Shown one piece after another: positions 1 to 7,836 of a DNA stretch of 26,822 bases. Position numbers and translations under genes: made by a program. Under the pieces are notes generated by a model. The model saw only the letters and a program-made list of their open reading frames with translations. It ran no database searches and was not told where the DNA came from. Position 1 is the stretch's first letter. Every line of letters begins with the position of its first letter. The stretch comes from Microbacteriaceae bacterium (GTDB lineage: Bacteria; Actinomycetota; Actinomycetes; Actinomycetales; Microbacteriaceae): positions 6,431 through 33,252 of the forward strand of contig JAHEGA010000013.1 in the NCBI GenBank assembly GCA_024639925.1, given 5' to 3'.

Positions 1-795
1 ATTGTCATTCCCGCCTATAACGAAGAATCCACGATCCGCTCGTGCGTTCTTGCGGCATTGAATCAAACGGTGCCAGCACACGAAATCATCGTGGTCGACA
101 ACATGTCGACCGATTTGACGCCGGCAATCCTCGCAGAGCTGGCGTCGGACTTTCCGGACGCACCGCTGAAGGTGATTCGCCAGGATCGGGAACAAGGCAT
201 TACCCCCACCCGAAACATGGGTTTTGACGCGGTCACCGCCGACGTGATTGGACGCATCGATTCCGATTCGGTGTTGGAGCCTAACTGGGTTCAAGCAACA
301 GCAGCACTCTTTCGGGATACGTCAATAGACGCGGCCACGGGACCGGTCACCTATTACGACATGCCTCTTCGGCGCTATATGGCGCTTGCCGATGACTCTG
401 CCCGAAAAGCGATTTCCCGGCTGGTGAAGCAGTATCACTTCCTGTTTGGCACCAACATGGCGCTTCGGCGAACCGCCTGGGAAGCGGTGCGCGAGAGCAT
501 CTGCCTGGATGCGGATGCGCACATGTTCGAAGACATTGACTTATCTGTGCACCTTTATGACGACGGGTTTTCCATCGTCTACTCGCCGGACATGGTGGTC
601 GGCATGAGCGCCAGGCGTCTCGATGACTCGCCGAAAGACTTCCTGGCGTACATCACGCGCTTTGACACCACCTACAACCATCACGGTTTGCGTAAAAAGC
701 GCTTGCGCATTCCCCAGTGGGCCTATCTGGGGGTCTATCCGATCGCGAAAAGCCTTCGCTGGAGTCTGAAAATCCGCGAAGCGAGAAAAGCGTAG
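1..795 (+). CDS. Family 2 glycosyltransferase (5'-truncated by window edge)
   Basis: The reading frame is open from base 1, so the true start lies outside the window; a TTG at 58 is only an internal codon. The visible N-terminus IVIPAYNEE, followed by VVDNMSTD, is the nucleotide-sugar binding start of the GT-A fold of family 2 glycosyltransferases. GRIDSDS supplies the metal-binding DxD-type motif, and EDIDLS fits the catalytic-base ED motif. About 265 residues are present, close to a full GT2 catalytic domain, so only a short N-terminal piece is probably missing. No clear transmembrane helices are seen, which suggests a cytoplasmic or peripheral enzyme acting on a cell-surface glycan or lipid; donor and acceptor cannot be told. 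It ends just before the TPP riboswitch and is unlikely to belong to the thiamine operon. Confidence 0.9.
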   Translation: MVIPAYNEESTIRSCVLAALNQTVPAHEIIVVDNMSTDLTPAILAELASDFPDAPLKVIRQDREQGITPTRNMGFDAVTADVIGRIDSDSVLEPNWVQATAALFRDTSIDAATGPVTYYDMPLRRYMALADDSARKAISRLVKQYHFLFGTNMALRRTAWEAVRESICLDADAHMFEDIDLSVHLYDDGFSIVYSPDMVVGMSARRLDDSPKDFLAYITRFDTTYNHHGLRKKRLRIPQWAYLGVYPIAKSLRWSLKIREARKA

Positions 796-805
796 ACTTT
801 CCCTC

Positions 806-892
806 GAACACGGGAGTCCGTTGGTGGACTGAGAGGAAACCGCAAGGTTTCGACCGTCGAACCTGATCTGGGTCATGCCAGCGAAGGGAGGA
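806..892 (+). promoter_or_regulatory. TPP (thiamine pyrophosphate) riboswitch
   Basis: The stretch carries the conserved THI-box elements in order: CGGGAG with the P2 arm AGTCC, its partner GGACT running into CTGAGAG, a perfect P3 hairpin (GAAACC, GCAA loop, GGTTTC), then GAACCTGATCTGGGTCATGCC and GCGAAGGGAG. This is the sensor for thiamine pyrophosphate. It lies between the glycosyltransferase stop and the thiamine-transport gene at 935, so TPP should repress the operon. The ribosome-binding site at 921-928 lies about 30 nt downstream. CTTTCC at 797-802 is complementary to GGAAAG in that site, which would allow translational control; that pairing is inference. An ATG at 875 inside the riboswitch is in frame with the gene but is not a credible start. 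Confidence 0.95.
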
Positions 893-934
893 CATCTCGC
901 CCCGTGCCCCATCCCCATAAAGGAAAGGCACGAT

Positions 935-1888
935 ATGAAGAAAATCGCTCTACTCTTGCTCGCCGCAATCGGTCTGACCGGGTGCCAAGCACCCGAGAAC
1001 ACGCTGGTGCGGCTCGCCGCCCATGATTCGTTTGTCATCAGTGACGAACTCACTGCGGCATTCGAATCGGACACCGGATACGAACTAGAAATTTTGCGCC
1101 TGGGCGATACCGGGTCGCTGACGAATCAGTTGGTCCTCACGAAGGGGGCTCCGGTTGCTGACGCCTTCTTTGGTGTCGACAACACGTTCCTCGGTCGAGC
1201 GGAGGCAGAGGGTGTCGTGAAAGACGCTGCTGTCGCCATCGACTATTCCGACGTGTGCTTCAACTACGACATTGCGTGGTTTGAGGAGCAAGGTGTGACC
1301 CCACCGGAGCGCTGGCGCGATTTGGTCAACCCGGAATACGCGGACCTCACCGTCATCACCAATCCGAACTTTTCTTCACCAGGATTGGCGTTTCTTGCCT
1401 CGACACACGCGGCTTTTGAGGCTCCAGGCGAACTCAACGAATTTTGGGAGGCTTTGCGCGACAACGGCGTGAAAGTGGCTGGCTCGTGGGAGGACGCGTA
1501 CTTCTCGGACTTCACCCGCTACGGGGGCACCCGACCGATTGTGTTGAGTTACGCTTCCTCGCCGGCTGCGGAGGTCAACGACGATGGATCTGCGGGTTCG
1601 CGGGCTCTTCTGGTGGAGTGCTTCCGCCAGACTGAGTTTGCCGGTGTGGTGGCAGGGTCTGCTAACGAAGAGGGTGCGCAAGTGTTGGTGGATTTCCTCC
1701 AAAGCCCGGACTTTCAAGCATCTGTGCCGGAGTCGATGTATGTCTACCCCGCAGTCGAGGGAACACCGATCCCCGAGAGCTGGTCTGCGTTTGCGACCCC
1801 GGCAACCTCGACGCTTGGGGCGGACCTGGACATCAATTCCTTCCGTGATGCCTGGTTGGGGGAGTGGTCAGAAGTCTTTGATGGCTAG
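935..1888 (+). CDS. thiB: Thiamine ABC transporter substrate-binding lipoprotein, ThiB/TbpA-like
   Basis: This 317-residue protein is the extracytoplasmic thiamine receptor of an ABC importer. MKKIALLLLAAIGLTGC is a lipoprotein signal with lipobox LTGC and lipidated Cys17, as expected for a Gram-positive binding protein. The body (TAAFESDTGYELEI, then GAPVADAFFGVDN and a conserved SYASSPAAEV segment) matches the iron/thiamine-type periplasmic-binding fold. The ATG at 935 is chosen over the in-frame ATG at 875 because it follows an AAAGGAAAGG site and leaves the riboswitch untranslated. The TPP riboswitch upstream and the ThiP-like permease downstream (8-nt overlap) support thiamine as the ligand. 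HMP or another thiamine precursor is possible but less likely. Confidence 0.9.
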   Translation: MKKIALLLLAAIGLTGCQAPENTLVRLAAHDSFVISDELTAAFESDTGYELEILRLGDTGSLTNQLVLTKGAPVADAFFGVDNTFLGRAEAEGVVKDAAVAIDYSDVCFNYDIAWFEEQGVTPPERWRDLVNPEYADLTVITNPNFSSPGLAFLASTHAAFEAPGELNEFWEALRDNGVKVAGSWEDAYFSDFTRYGGTRPIVLSYASSPAAEVNDDGSAGSRALLVECFRQTEFAGVVAGSANEEGAQVLVDFLQSPDFQASVPESMYVYPAVEGTPIPESWSAFATPATSTLGADLDINSFRDAWLGEWSEVFDG

Positions 1889-3296
1889 CCTCGAACTGCT
1901 GGCAACCACCGCGCTCATTGCTGTTTTGAGCGCGGTGGTGTCGCTGGCCGTGGGCTACCCTCTCGGGCAGTGGCTGGCCACCCTTCGCAGGCTGCGCCGG
2001 GTAGTGACCGGGGTTCTGTTAGTGCCGTTTCTGTTGCCCGCGTTCCTCGTGGGGCTGTCGGTGCGACCGCTCCTGGGTGATGCACTCGCTCACGAGGGTG
2101 TCGCCTTAGCGGCGATTATTGGCTCTCATGTCGTGATGAATGCGGGGTTCCTCGCCATTGTCACCGCGGCCTCGCTTGTGCCCCGCGATCAGTACGAAGC
2201 AGCTCTGCTGGATGGTGCTAATCCTCGTGAGATTCGCTGGAGCGTGCAGTGGCCCCAACAGGTGCCGGCCCTGAGCGCCGCAGCGTTGCTGGTCGCTCTC
2301 TATTCGGCGACCAGCTACGGACTGGTCATCACCCTTGGTCAGGGATCGGTGGAAACGCTCGAGACGGCGATCGCGCAGGCTGCCCTGCAAAGTCTGGATC
2401 TTCCTCTGGCAGCGACACTGGCAGGCCTCCAAACCCTTGTGACACTGGGGTTGTTTTTAGCGGCCCGTCGCGCCGGTGCTGCTCCCACCGTTCTGTTTGG
2501 AGAAGGCGAAACACGTGCGGGTAGTTCTCGATGGGGTGGTGTGTTGGGGTTTGCGGTGATCGCCGTGGTCGTGTGGATTGTGGGGGGAGTGTTTGTTCGG
2601 GCAGTGCTGACAGGCGGTGGACTGGTCGAGAACGTCGCCAATTTGGCGGGCCGGGGCACCCGGGACATCTTGAACCTCAGTGTTGGCGAGGCGCTGGGTA
2701 ACTCTCTTCGCACCCTGCTGGTCGCGGCCACGATATCCCTGGTGATGGCCTGGTGGCTCTCGAGGCGCCGGGTCGGACTACTGGTTCTTCTACCGATTGG
2801 TATCTCCCCGGTGGTCATGGGCCTGGCGGCACTCGTTGCCTCCGGCTATCTGCCCTCCGGGATGGCCGGTAGCTGGCTGGTTCTTCCTCTCGTTCAGGCT
2901 GTTTTTGTGACACCACTGGCCTTTCAGGTGCTGGCTCCCGCCAGACGGGCCTTGTCGCCAGACATTGTCGATGCTGCGGCCCTGGATGGTGCGCGACCGC
3001 GCCAAATCCTCTGGCACATCGAACTGCCTTCACTGGCTAAACCGGTCGGTGTTGCTGCCGCGCTGGTGAGTGTCGCCTCGCTGGGTGAATTTGGTGCCGC
3101 CAGTTTTCTTGCCTACGGGTCACAGCAAACGCTGCCACTGGTGATGTTCCGTCTGATGTCTCGCCCAGGAGGAGAAAACCTTGGAATGGCGATGGCCGCA
3201 GCCAGCCTCTTCATTCTGGTGGCTTTTGCGGTCGTCTGGGCGGTGTCCTCCTTGCGGGAGGACACCCACGTTCAGGACGGTGTGGCGCGTGGATAA
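1881..3296 (+). CDS. thiP: Thiamine ABC transporter permease, ThiP-like fused double permease
   Basis: This 471-residue, very hydrophobic protein has about 12 membrane segments in two homologous halves, the usual ThiP/AfuB arrangement in which one chain supplies both permease domains. Each half has an EAA coupling loop: EAALLDGANPREIRW near residue 110 and DAAALDGARPRQILWHIELP near residue 370; these would contact the ATPase. The reading frame stays open upstream to 1584, but the ATG at 1881 overlaps the ThiB stop by 8 nt and begins directly with the first membrane helix, so it is the natural start. It is cotranscribed behind ThiB under the TPP riboswitch. No ThiQ-type ATPase follows; the next gene is a different kind of P-loop protein. 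Confidence 0.88.
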   Translation: MASLELLATTALIAVLSAVVSLAVGYPLGQWLATLRRLRRVVTGVLLVPFLLPAFLVGLSVRPLLGDALAHEGVALAAIIGSHVVMNAGFLAIVTAASLVPRDQYEAALLDGANPREIRWSVQWPQQVPALSAAALLVALYSATSYGLVITLGQGSVETLETAIAQAALQSLDLPLAATLAGLQTLVTLGLFLAARRAGAAPTVLFGEGETRAGSSRWGGVLGFAVIAVVVWIVGGVFVRAVLTGGGLVENVANLAGRGTRDILNLSVGEALGNSLRTLLVAATISLVMAWWLSRRRVGLLVLLPIGISPVVMGLAALVASGYLPSGMAGSWLVLPLVQAVFVTPLAFQVLAPARRALSPDIVDAAALDGARPRQILWHIELPSLAKPVGVAAALVSVASLGEFGAASFLAYGSQQTLPLVMFRLMSRPGGENLGMAMAAASLFILVAFAVVWAVSSLREDTHVQDGVARG

Positions 3297-3777
3297 AGCA
3301 TCGATTGTGCTCGTGGATGGGCGCTCGGGAGCGGGGAAAACGGAGTACGCAAGGCAGTTGGCAGAGAAGAGCGGCGCCGGAGTGGTGAGTATCGATGCGG
3401 TGTATCCGGGCTGGGATGGATTGGATGCGGGCAGCGCACACATCTACCGGCATCTGTTACTTCCCTTGAGCCAGGGCAGGCCCGGTCATTACCGGCGCTG
3501 GGACTGGCTCCGGGCATCACCGGGAGAGTGGGTAGAGGTTGCCGAGGGAACCGCGCTCGTGGTTGAAGGGTGTGGCGCTATTCGGCACGACGCCGCACAC
3601 TGGGCGGTGGAGTCCGTGTGGCTGGAATGCCCCGATGGCCAGAGGCGCCAACGCGCGCTCGAGCGCGATGGTGAGATGTATCGACCCCACTGGGAGCGGT
3701 GGGCCAGACAGGAAGAACGTTTCCTGCAGATTCACAAGTCGAACGAGCGCGCCCTGCAGAGAATTTGGGGTGAGTAA
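3289..3777 (+). CDS. Small P-loop NTPase, nucleoside-kinase-like; third gene of the thiamine operon
   Basis: This 162-residue protein starts at a GTG that overlaps the ThiP stop by 8 nt; AGGAC at 3274-3278 can serve as its ribosome-binding site. Walker A is GRSGAGKT (residues 11-18). SIDAVYPGWDGLDAG follows and resembles the substrate lid region of uridine-kinase-type enzymes, then LVVEGCGAI. The C-terminal ERDGEMYRPHWERWARQEERF is rich in Arg and Trp, as in actinobacterial proteins annotated as ATP-binding or uridine-kinase-like. It lacks the ABC signature (LSGGQ) and an ABC Walker B, so it cannot replace ThiQ. Its place under the TPP riboswitch suggests a role in thiamine or precursor phosphorylation, which is inference. 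The last codons overlap the 3' end of the convergent tRNA-His. Confidence 0.75.
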   Translation: MDKASIVLVDGRSGAGKTEYARQLAEKSGAGVVSIDAVYPGWDGLDAGSAHIYRHLLLPLSQGRPGHYRRWDWLRASPGEWVEVAEGTALVVEGCGAIRHDAAHWAVESVWLECPDGQRRQRALERDGEMYRPHWERWARQEERFLQIHKSNERALQRIWGE

Positions 3778-3842
3778 CGGGGCTTGAACCCGCGGCCTCC
3801 TGGACCACAACCAGGCGCTCTACCAACTGAGCTATACCCACC
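3766..3842 (-). tRNA. tRNA-His (anticodon GTG)
   Basis: Read on the minus strand, the stretch folds as a complete tRNA. The acceptor stem GTGGGTA pairs with TACTCAC, the D arm is AGCTCAGTTGGTAGAGC, the anticodon loop TTGTGGT sits within CCTGG/CCAGG, and the T arm is CGGGTTCAAGCCCCG. A G at position -1 (base 3842) opposite C73 is the tRNA-His identity element, and CCA is encoded at 3768-3766. Its 3' end overlaps the last 12 nt of the convergent P-loop gene. Confidence 0.97.
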
Positions 3843-3878
3843 GCGACCGCGGGAAGACCCACGGGCGTCCTTAGTGTA

Positions 3879-4502
3879 TTACAGCTGGCTGTCCCAGTGC
3901 GCAGTGACGGTTTTTGCGAGCTCACCGAGATCCTTCTTGGCAAGGCCGGGAGCGGGCTGGAAGACAGCCTCGCGGTAATACTGTAACTCGCGAATGGATT
4001 CCCGAATGTCCGCAAGAGCGCGGTGGCCCCCGTTCTTGGCCGGGGCCATGAAGTATGCCGGCGGTAACCACCGCTTGGACAGTTCTTTGATGGTGGAGAC
4101 ATCAATGTTTCGGTAGTGAAGGTGCTCGTGAACCCGGGGCATCTCCTTGTTAATGAACACGCGATCAGTACCAATGGTGTTGCCCGCCATCGGGGCAAGA
4201 CCCGGCTCCGGCACCAGCGAAGTGATGTAGTCAAACACCAGTGTTTCCGCGGCCTCAAGGCTCTGGCCTTCGGGAATTTCCTCGATGAGGCCGCTGTCCG
4301 TGTGCATCTGGCGCACAAAATCGCCCATTCCAGAAAGTGCATCGTCAGACGGTTTGATGACCACCTGGAAACCCGGGTCCATCACGGTGAGTTCGTAGTC
4401 AGTGATGACGACCGCTACCTCAACGAGTTCGTCGTTAGCGGGGTCGAGACCCGTCATTTCGCAATCAATCCAGACCAAGCGGTCGTTGCTAGGGCTCACC
4501 AT
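3879..4502 (-). CDS. orn: Oligoribonuclease, DEDDh 3'-5' exonuclease
   Basis: This 207-residue enzyme degrades di- to pentaribonucleotides, including pGpG and pApA from signalling dinucleotides, and completes mRNA decay in the cytoplasm. WIDCEMTGLD gives catalytic Asp13 and Glu15 (ExoI), GTDRVF gives Asp113 (ExoII), and HRALADI gives His160 and Asp165 (ExoIII), which is the full DEDDh set. Length is close to the usual size of about 180-210 residues. It starts at ATG 4502 just before a GTG codon, with only a weak ribosome site. The stop is 36 nt from the tRNA-His 5' end on the same strand, so the tRNA lies downstream and may be cotranscribed. It diverges from the MacA-like gene. Confidence 0.96.
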   Translation of the reverse strand: MVSPSNDRLVWIDCEMTGLDPANDELVEVAVVITDYELTVMDPGFQVVIKPSDDALSGMGDFVRQMHTDSGLIEEIPEGQSLEAAETLVFDYITSLVPEPGLAPMAGNTIGTDRVFINKEMPRVHEHLHYRNIDVSTIKELSKRWLPPAYFMAPAKNGGHRALADIRESIRELQYYREAVFQPAPGLAKKDLGELAKTVTAHWDSQL

Positions 4503-4659
4503 CGTTGGAGTCTAGCGCGCCGGGTGTGCACGACTGAGGGGCCGCGATTGCCGGTGGTTTCATAGAAAACATATCGGCGGATGACAGTAGTTGCCAAGAC
4601 TCGCGCTGGCATACTTAGGGCTTGTGCCGCATGGGCCAACCGAGGAGCAAATCAGCATC

Positions 4660-5934
4660 GTGAAAACCAGAACCAAAGTCATCACCGGTATTGCCATCGG
4701 CGCCGTCGTCATCGCGGGCGGAGCGGGTATTGCGATTGCCTTAGCGCCACAGCAAGAAACTACGGTACTGACCGAAGAAGTGGCCGTCCGTGATGTGGAC
4801 GTGACAGTTGCCGCTTCTGGCACCGTGTCACCCGCTGTCGAATTTGGTTTGCAGTTCCCCGGTGCCGCAACGGCAACGCTCGCATCGCTGAGCGTGGAAG
4901 TCGGGGACACGGTGGAAGCGGGAGCTACCCTTGCCGCGATCGAGACAGCCTCGCTGGACGCTGCGGTCACTGCCGCGCGGGCCTCGGTTGCCTCCGCCCG
5001 GGCCAGCATCGCCAACGCGGAGACGACCGCTGATCAGGCTCGTCAGGCTATTTCCTCCGCCGATCAGGCGATTACTGCTGCAGAGCTCGCGATCGAAAAT
5101 GTGGTCGACGAATATCCTTCCACCGCCTACCCTCAACCCAACGAACCGTTGGCTCTCTTGAACGCGCAGAAACAGAAAGTAACCGCGGAAGCCTCTCTGG
5201 AGACCGCTCGCCGGCAACTCGAGGCGTACTATCCCCTGAAAGCGTCTGCCGAAGCATCACTGCGGTCGGCTCTTGACCAACTGGATTCAGCGCAGGCCAA
5301 CTTGGCTCGCGCCACCATGACTGCCCCGGTAGCGGGCACGGTTGTGGCCATTGCCTCGCAGCTGGGGGAGCCGATCGGCACCACTAGTGTCGGCGTGAAC
5401 GGGACTGCCGGTTTCATTGTGCTTGCTGCCCTTGACACTTTCGTGGTCGAAGCCGACTTTGCCGAGTCCGACGTCGTGGGCATCGCGGATGGTCAGAGCG
5501 TCACGCTGGAGTTTGATGCGCTTCCCGACGAACAACGTGAAGGAACGGTGACAGAAATCGACTCCTACGGGAGTGTCGACCCCACCGGTGGTTCCATCAC
5601 CACCTACGGGGTCACCATCAGCATTCCGAACCCACCCGCTGAATTGAAGGCCGGAATGACCGTCCAAGCAAGCATTACGACGGAGGAAGCCAACGGCGTG
5701 ATCTCGGCACCCGTCACCGCCATTAGTGAACGCGAAGATGGATACATCGCACTCGTTCAGTCAGCCGATGGCGCTGTCGATGAGGTTCCCGTCGAAATCG
5801 GTGTTCGTGGCGGATATTACGTGGAAATTGTCTCGGGTCTCTCCGCGGGTGACCGCGTGGTGACCGGCTCCGATGGTGAATTGCCCCCGACGTCGTCGGG
5901 CTTTGGCGGCCCCCCTGAGGGAGTTGAAGACTAG
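4660..5934 (+). CDS. MacA-like membrane fusion (HlyD-family) adaptor of an ABC exporter
   Basis: This 424-residue protein has an N-terminal signal anchor (GIAIGAVVIAGGAGIAIAL). Next come a first lipoyl half (DVTVAASGTVSPAVEFGLQF) and an Ala-rich helical hairpin of roughly residues 100-210, with heptads such as SARASIANAETTADQARQA. The second lipoyl half follows (ATMTAPVAGTVVAIASQLGE), then beta-barrel and membrane-proximal domains (GMTVQASITTEE; VEIGVRGGYYVEIVSGL). The GTG at 4660 is preceded by GAGGAG and puts the anchor at the N-terminus; the open frame further up to 4591 is unlikely to be translated. It is first of three genes with a MacB-type ATPase and permease. In a monoderm there is no TolC partner; such adaptors assist export of peptides, drugs or envelope molecules. 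The substrate is unknown. Confidence 0.87.
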   Translation: MKTRTKVITGIAIGAVVIAGGAGIAIALAPQQETTVLTEEVAVRDVDVTVAASGTVSPAVEFGLQFPGAATATLASLSVEVGDTVEAGATLAAIETASLDAAVTAARASVASARASIANAETTADQARQAISSADQAITAAELAIENVVDEYPSTAYPQPNEPLALLNAQKQKVTAEASLETARRQLEAYYPLKASAEASLRSALDQLDSAQANLARATMTAPVAGTVVAIASQLGEPIGTTSVGVNGTAGFIVLAALDTFVVEADFAESDVVGIADGQSVTLEFDALPDEQREGTVTEIDSYGSVDPTGGSITTYGVTISIPNPPAELKAGMTVQASITTEEANGVISAPVTAISEREDGYIALVQSADGAVDEVPVEIGVRGGYYVEIVSGLSAGDRVVTGSDGELPPTSSGFGGPPEGVED

Positions 5935-6638
5935 TGAGCGATCTCGTTGTTGAGCTCACCAACGTTCGGCGCGAGTACCAAACCGGCGAGGTTCCCACCG
6001 TTGCGCTAGCCGATGTGAGCTTGCAGGTTCGCAGAGGCGAGTTTGTCGCGATTGTTGGGCCCTCGGGCTCCGGGAAGTCAACCTTGATGAACCTCATCGG
6101 CTGTTTGGACCGACCGAGCTCGGGCACGGTCAAAATCTCTGGTCGGGATATTTCCACCCTGGACGACAACGAGCTCACGGCGTTGCGCTCCAAAGCCATT
6201 GGCTTTGTGTTTCAACAGTTTCAGCTCCTTCCCCTAACCTCAGCGGTCGACAACGTGGCGACACCCCTGCTTTATCAGGGTGTGCGGCCACGAGAGGCCA
6301 CAAAGCGTGCCGGCGAGATGCTCGCACGGCTCGGTTTGGGAGATCGGCTCGATTTTGACCGCGGGCGACTTTCGGGTGGACAACAGCAGCGGGTGGCTAT
6401 TTCGCGTGCGCTTGTCACAAACCCTGATCTCGTGCTTGCTGATGAACCAACCGGAGCACTCGATACCGCTTCTGGCGCAGCGGTGATGGATGTCTTCCGC
6501 GAAATCCACGCGGACGGTCGAACAGTAGTGCTGATTACGCACGATCTTGAAGTGGCGGCTGCGGCCAATCGGCGTATCTACATCCGCGATGGCCTGATTG
6601 AAAGAGACGAAGTTGGCACGATGGCGGGTGCGCGATGA
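5934..6638 (+). CDS. ABC exporter ATPase, MacB/LolD-type
   Basis: This 234-residue nucleotide-binding protein has Walker A GPSGSGKST (42-50), the Q-loop region FVFQQFQLLP, signature LSGGQQQR (146-153), Walker B LVLADEPT followed by the D-loop GALD, and switch ITHD near residue 200. This is a complete ABC ATPase of the MacB/LolD/FtsE class. GTG at 5934 shares one base with the TAG of the adaptor gene, and its own stop overlaps the next start in ATGA, so the three genes are translationally coupled. It powers the mechanotransmission permease encoded next; the substrate is not evident. Confidence 0.95.
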   Translation: MSDLVVELTNVRREYQTGEVPTVALADVSLQVRRGEFVAIVGPSGSGKSTLMNLIGCLDRPSSGTVKISGRDISTLDDNELTALRSKAIGFVFQQFQLLPLTSAVDNVATPLLYQGVRPREATKRAGEMLARLGLGDRLDFDRGRLSGGQQQRVAISRALVTNPDLVLADEPTGALDTASGAAVMDVFREIHADGRTVVLITHDLEVAAAANRRIYIRDGLIERDEVGTMAGAR

Positions 6639-7801
6639 ATCTATGGCTGACATTTTTGCTCTCGCTCTCCCGGATCGCCGCCGCAAAAGTGCGCTCAGCG
6701 CTCACCATGCTGGGAATCATCATCGGTGTTGGCGCGGTTGTTGCTCTCACAGCTGTCGGCCAAGGTGCGGAGCAAGGCATTGACTCGTCATTGGCGTCGC
6801 TGGGGGCCAACCAAATCACGGTGTCGGCGACCACCGCCACCGGTTTGGACGAAATTGACGCAGAAGCAATCGCGGGTATTGAAGGCGTTCTTCAGGTGAG
6901 CTCCCAGGTGAACTCACGGGGCACCGCAAGCTACGGGTCTGAATCGATTGGCGTGGGGATCATCGGAGTTTCGCCCACATACGCTGATTTGGCAGATCCT
7001 GAAGTCTCGATCGGTACGTTCCTTCCGCAAGCTCCAGGCCTCCAAAACACGCGAACTGTCGTGGTGTCGGCAGAGGGTGCGGATGACCTCGGTTTTACGG
7101 TGAACTCGATTGGTGACGAGATCCGACTCGATGGTGTCGCCTTTACCGTTGTAGGCCTACTCGATGACGCGGATGGCTTCGGTGCTGGGGCCAACGTGTA
7201 CATCACCAAAGAATCTGCTCGCAGCCTCTTCTCAAAATCCCCCTACCTCTCGGCGATCAACATTCAAGCGGTCTCCCAGGAAGCTGTCCCTCCGGTGGAA
7301 TACCGGGTGGAACAATTCCTGCGCTACTCCAAAGGTGTTGTTGACGACGAAGATGCAACCTATTCCATCTTCAACCAAGCAGCCCTTCAAGACACCATCA
7401 AGACAGTGACAGGGACGCTCGGGATCTTGATTACCGGAATCGCCGGGATTTCACTGGTGGTGGGTGGCATTGGAATCATGAACATCATGTTGGTGTCCGT
7501 TCGCGAGCGGACCAGGGAAATTGGGGTTCGACGGGCGATTGGTGCCAAGCAATCTCAAATTTTGACCCAGTTTTTGATGGAAGCGGTCGTTCTCTCCGTC
7601 TTGGGCGGTTTGATTGGACTGATTATCGGGCAATTGGCGTCCTACGCTTTCTCCATCCTCGGCGGGTGGGAATTCTTCATTGACCCTGTCACTGTGGCGG
7701 TTGCATTGGGCTTCTCTGCTGCGGTCGGCGTGGTGTTTGGAGTATGGCCCGCACGGACTGCCTCCAAACTCCAACCTGTGGAAGCGTTGCGTTTCGAGTA
7801 A
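6635..7801 (+). CDS. MacB/FtsX-family ABC exporter permease
   Basis: This 388-residue membrane protein has the MacB layout. A first helix (residues about 18-42, SALTMLGIIIGVGAVVALTAV) is followed by a large extracytoplasmic MacB core domain (about 45-260) with the typical NQITVSA and TRTVVVSAEGADDLGF stretches, then three C-terminal helices of the FtsX domain, including VVGGIGIMNIMLVSVRERTREIGVRRAIGA. ATG 6635 overlaps the ATPase stop by 4 nt (ATGA). MacB permeases transmit force across the membrane rather than moving cargo through a pore. With no outer membrane, the likely role is extrusion of peptides or lipophilic compounds from the membrane face. Confidence 0.93.
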   Translation: MNLWLTFLLSLSRIAAAKVRSALTMLGIIIGVGAVVALTAVGQGAEQGIDSSLASLGANQITVSATTATGLDEIDAEAIAGIEGVLQVSSQVNSRGTASYGSESIGVGIIGVSPTYADLADPEVSIGTFLPQAPGLQNTRTVVVSAEGADDLGFTVNSIGDEIRLDGVAFTVVGLLDDADGFGAGANVYITKESARSLFSKSPYLSAINIQAVSQEAVPPVEYRVEQFLRYSKGVVDDEDATYSIFNQAALQDTIKTVTGTLGILITGIAGISLVVGGIGIMNIMLVSVRERTREIGVRRAIGAKQSQILTQFLMEAVVLSVLGGLIGLIIGQLASYAFSILGGWEFFIDPVTVAVALGFSAAVGVVFGVWPARTASKLQPVEALRFE

Positions 7802-7836
7802 GCAGTGCTAGTGACGAGCTCTATATCGCTGCGCGA

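Noticed and set aside
1584..1880. N-terminal extension of ThiP upstream of 1881
   Set aside because: It lies entirely within the thiB coding region in another frame and adds Arg/Pro-rich sequence not seen in ThiP; ATG 1881 begins directly at the first membrane helix.
3289..3777. ThiQ (ABC ATPase) as the third thiamine-operon gene
   Set aside because: Walker A is present, but there is no LSGGQ signature, Q-loop or ABC Walker B, and at 162 residues it is too short.
3578..4342. Minus-strand frame of 254 codons across the P-loop gene, tRNA-His and orn
   Set aside because: It reads through a tRNA gene and overlaps orn on the same strand in another frame; the product shows no family features.
4591..4659. 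Extended start of the MacA-like adaptor at the TTG at 4591
   Set aside because: It would place 23 extra residues before the signal anchor and ignore the GAGGAG site that serves GTG 4660.
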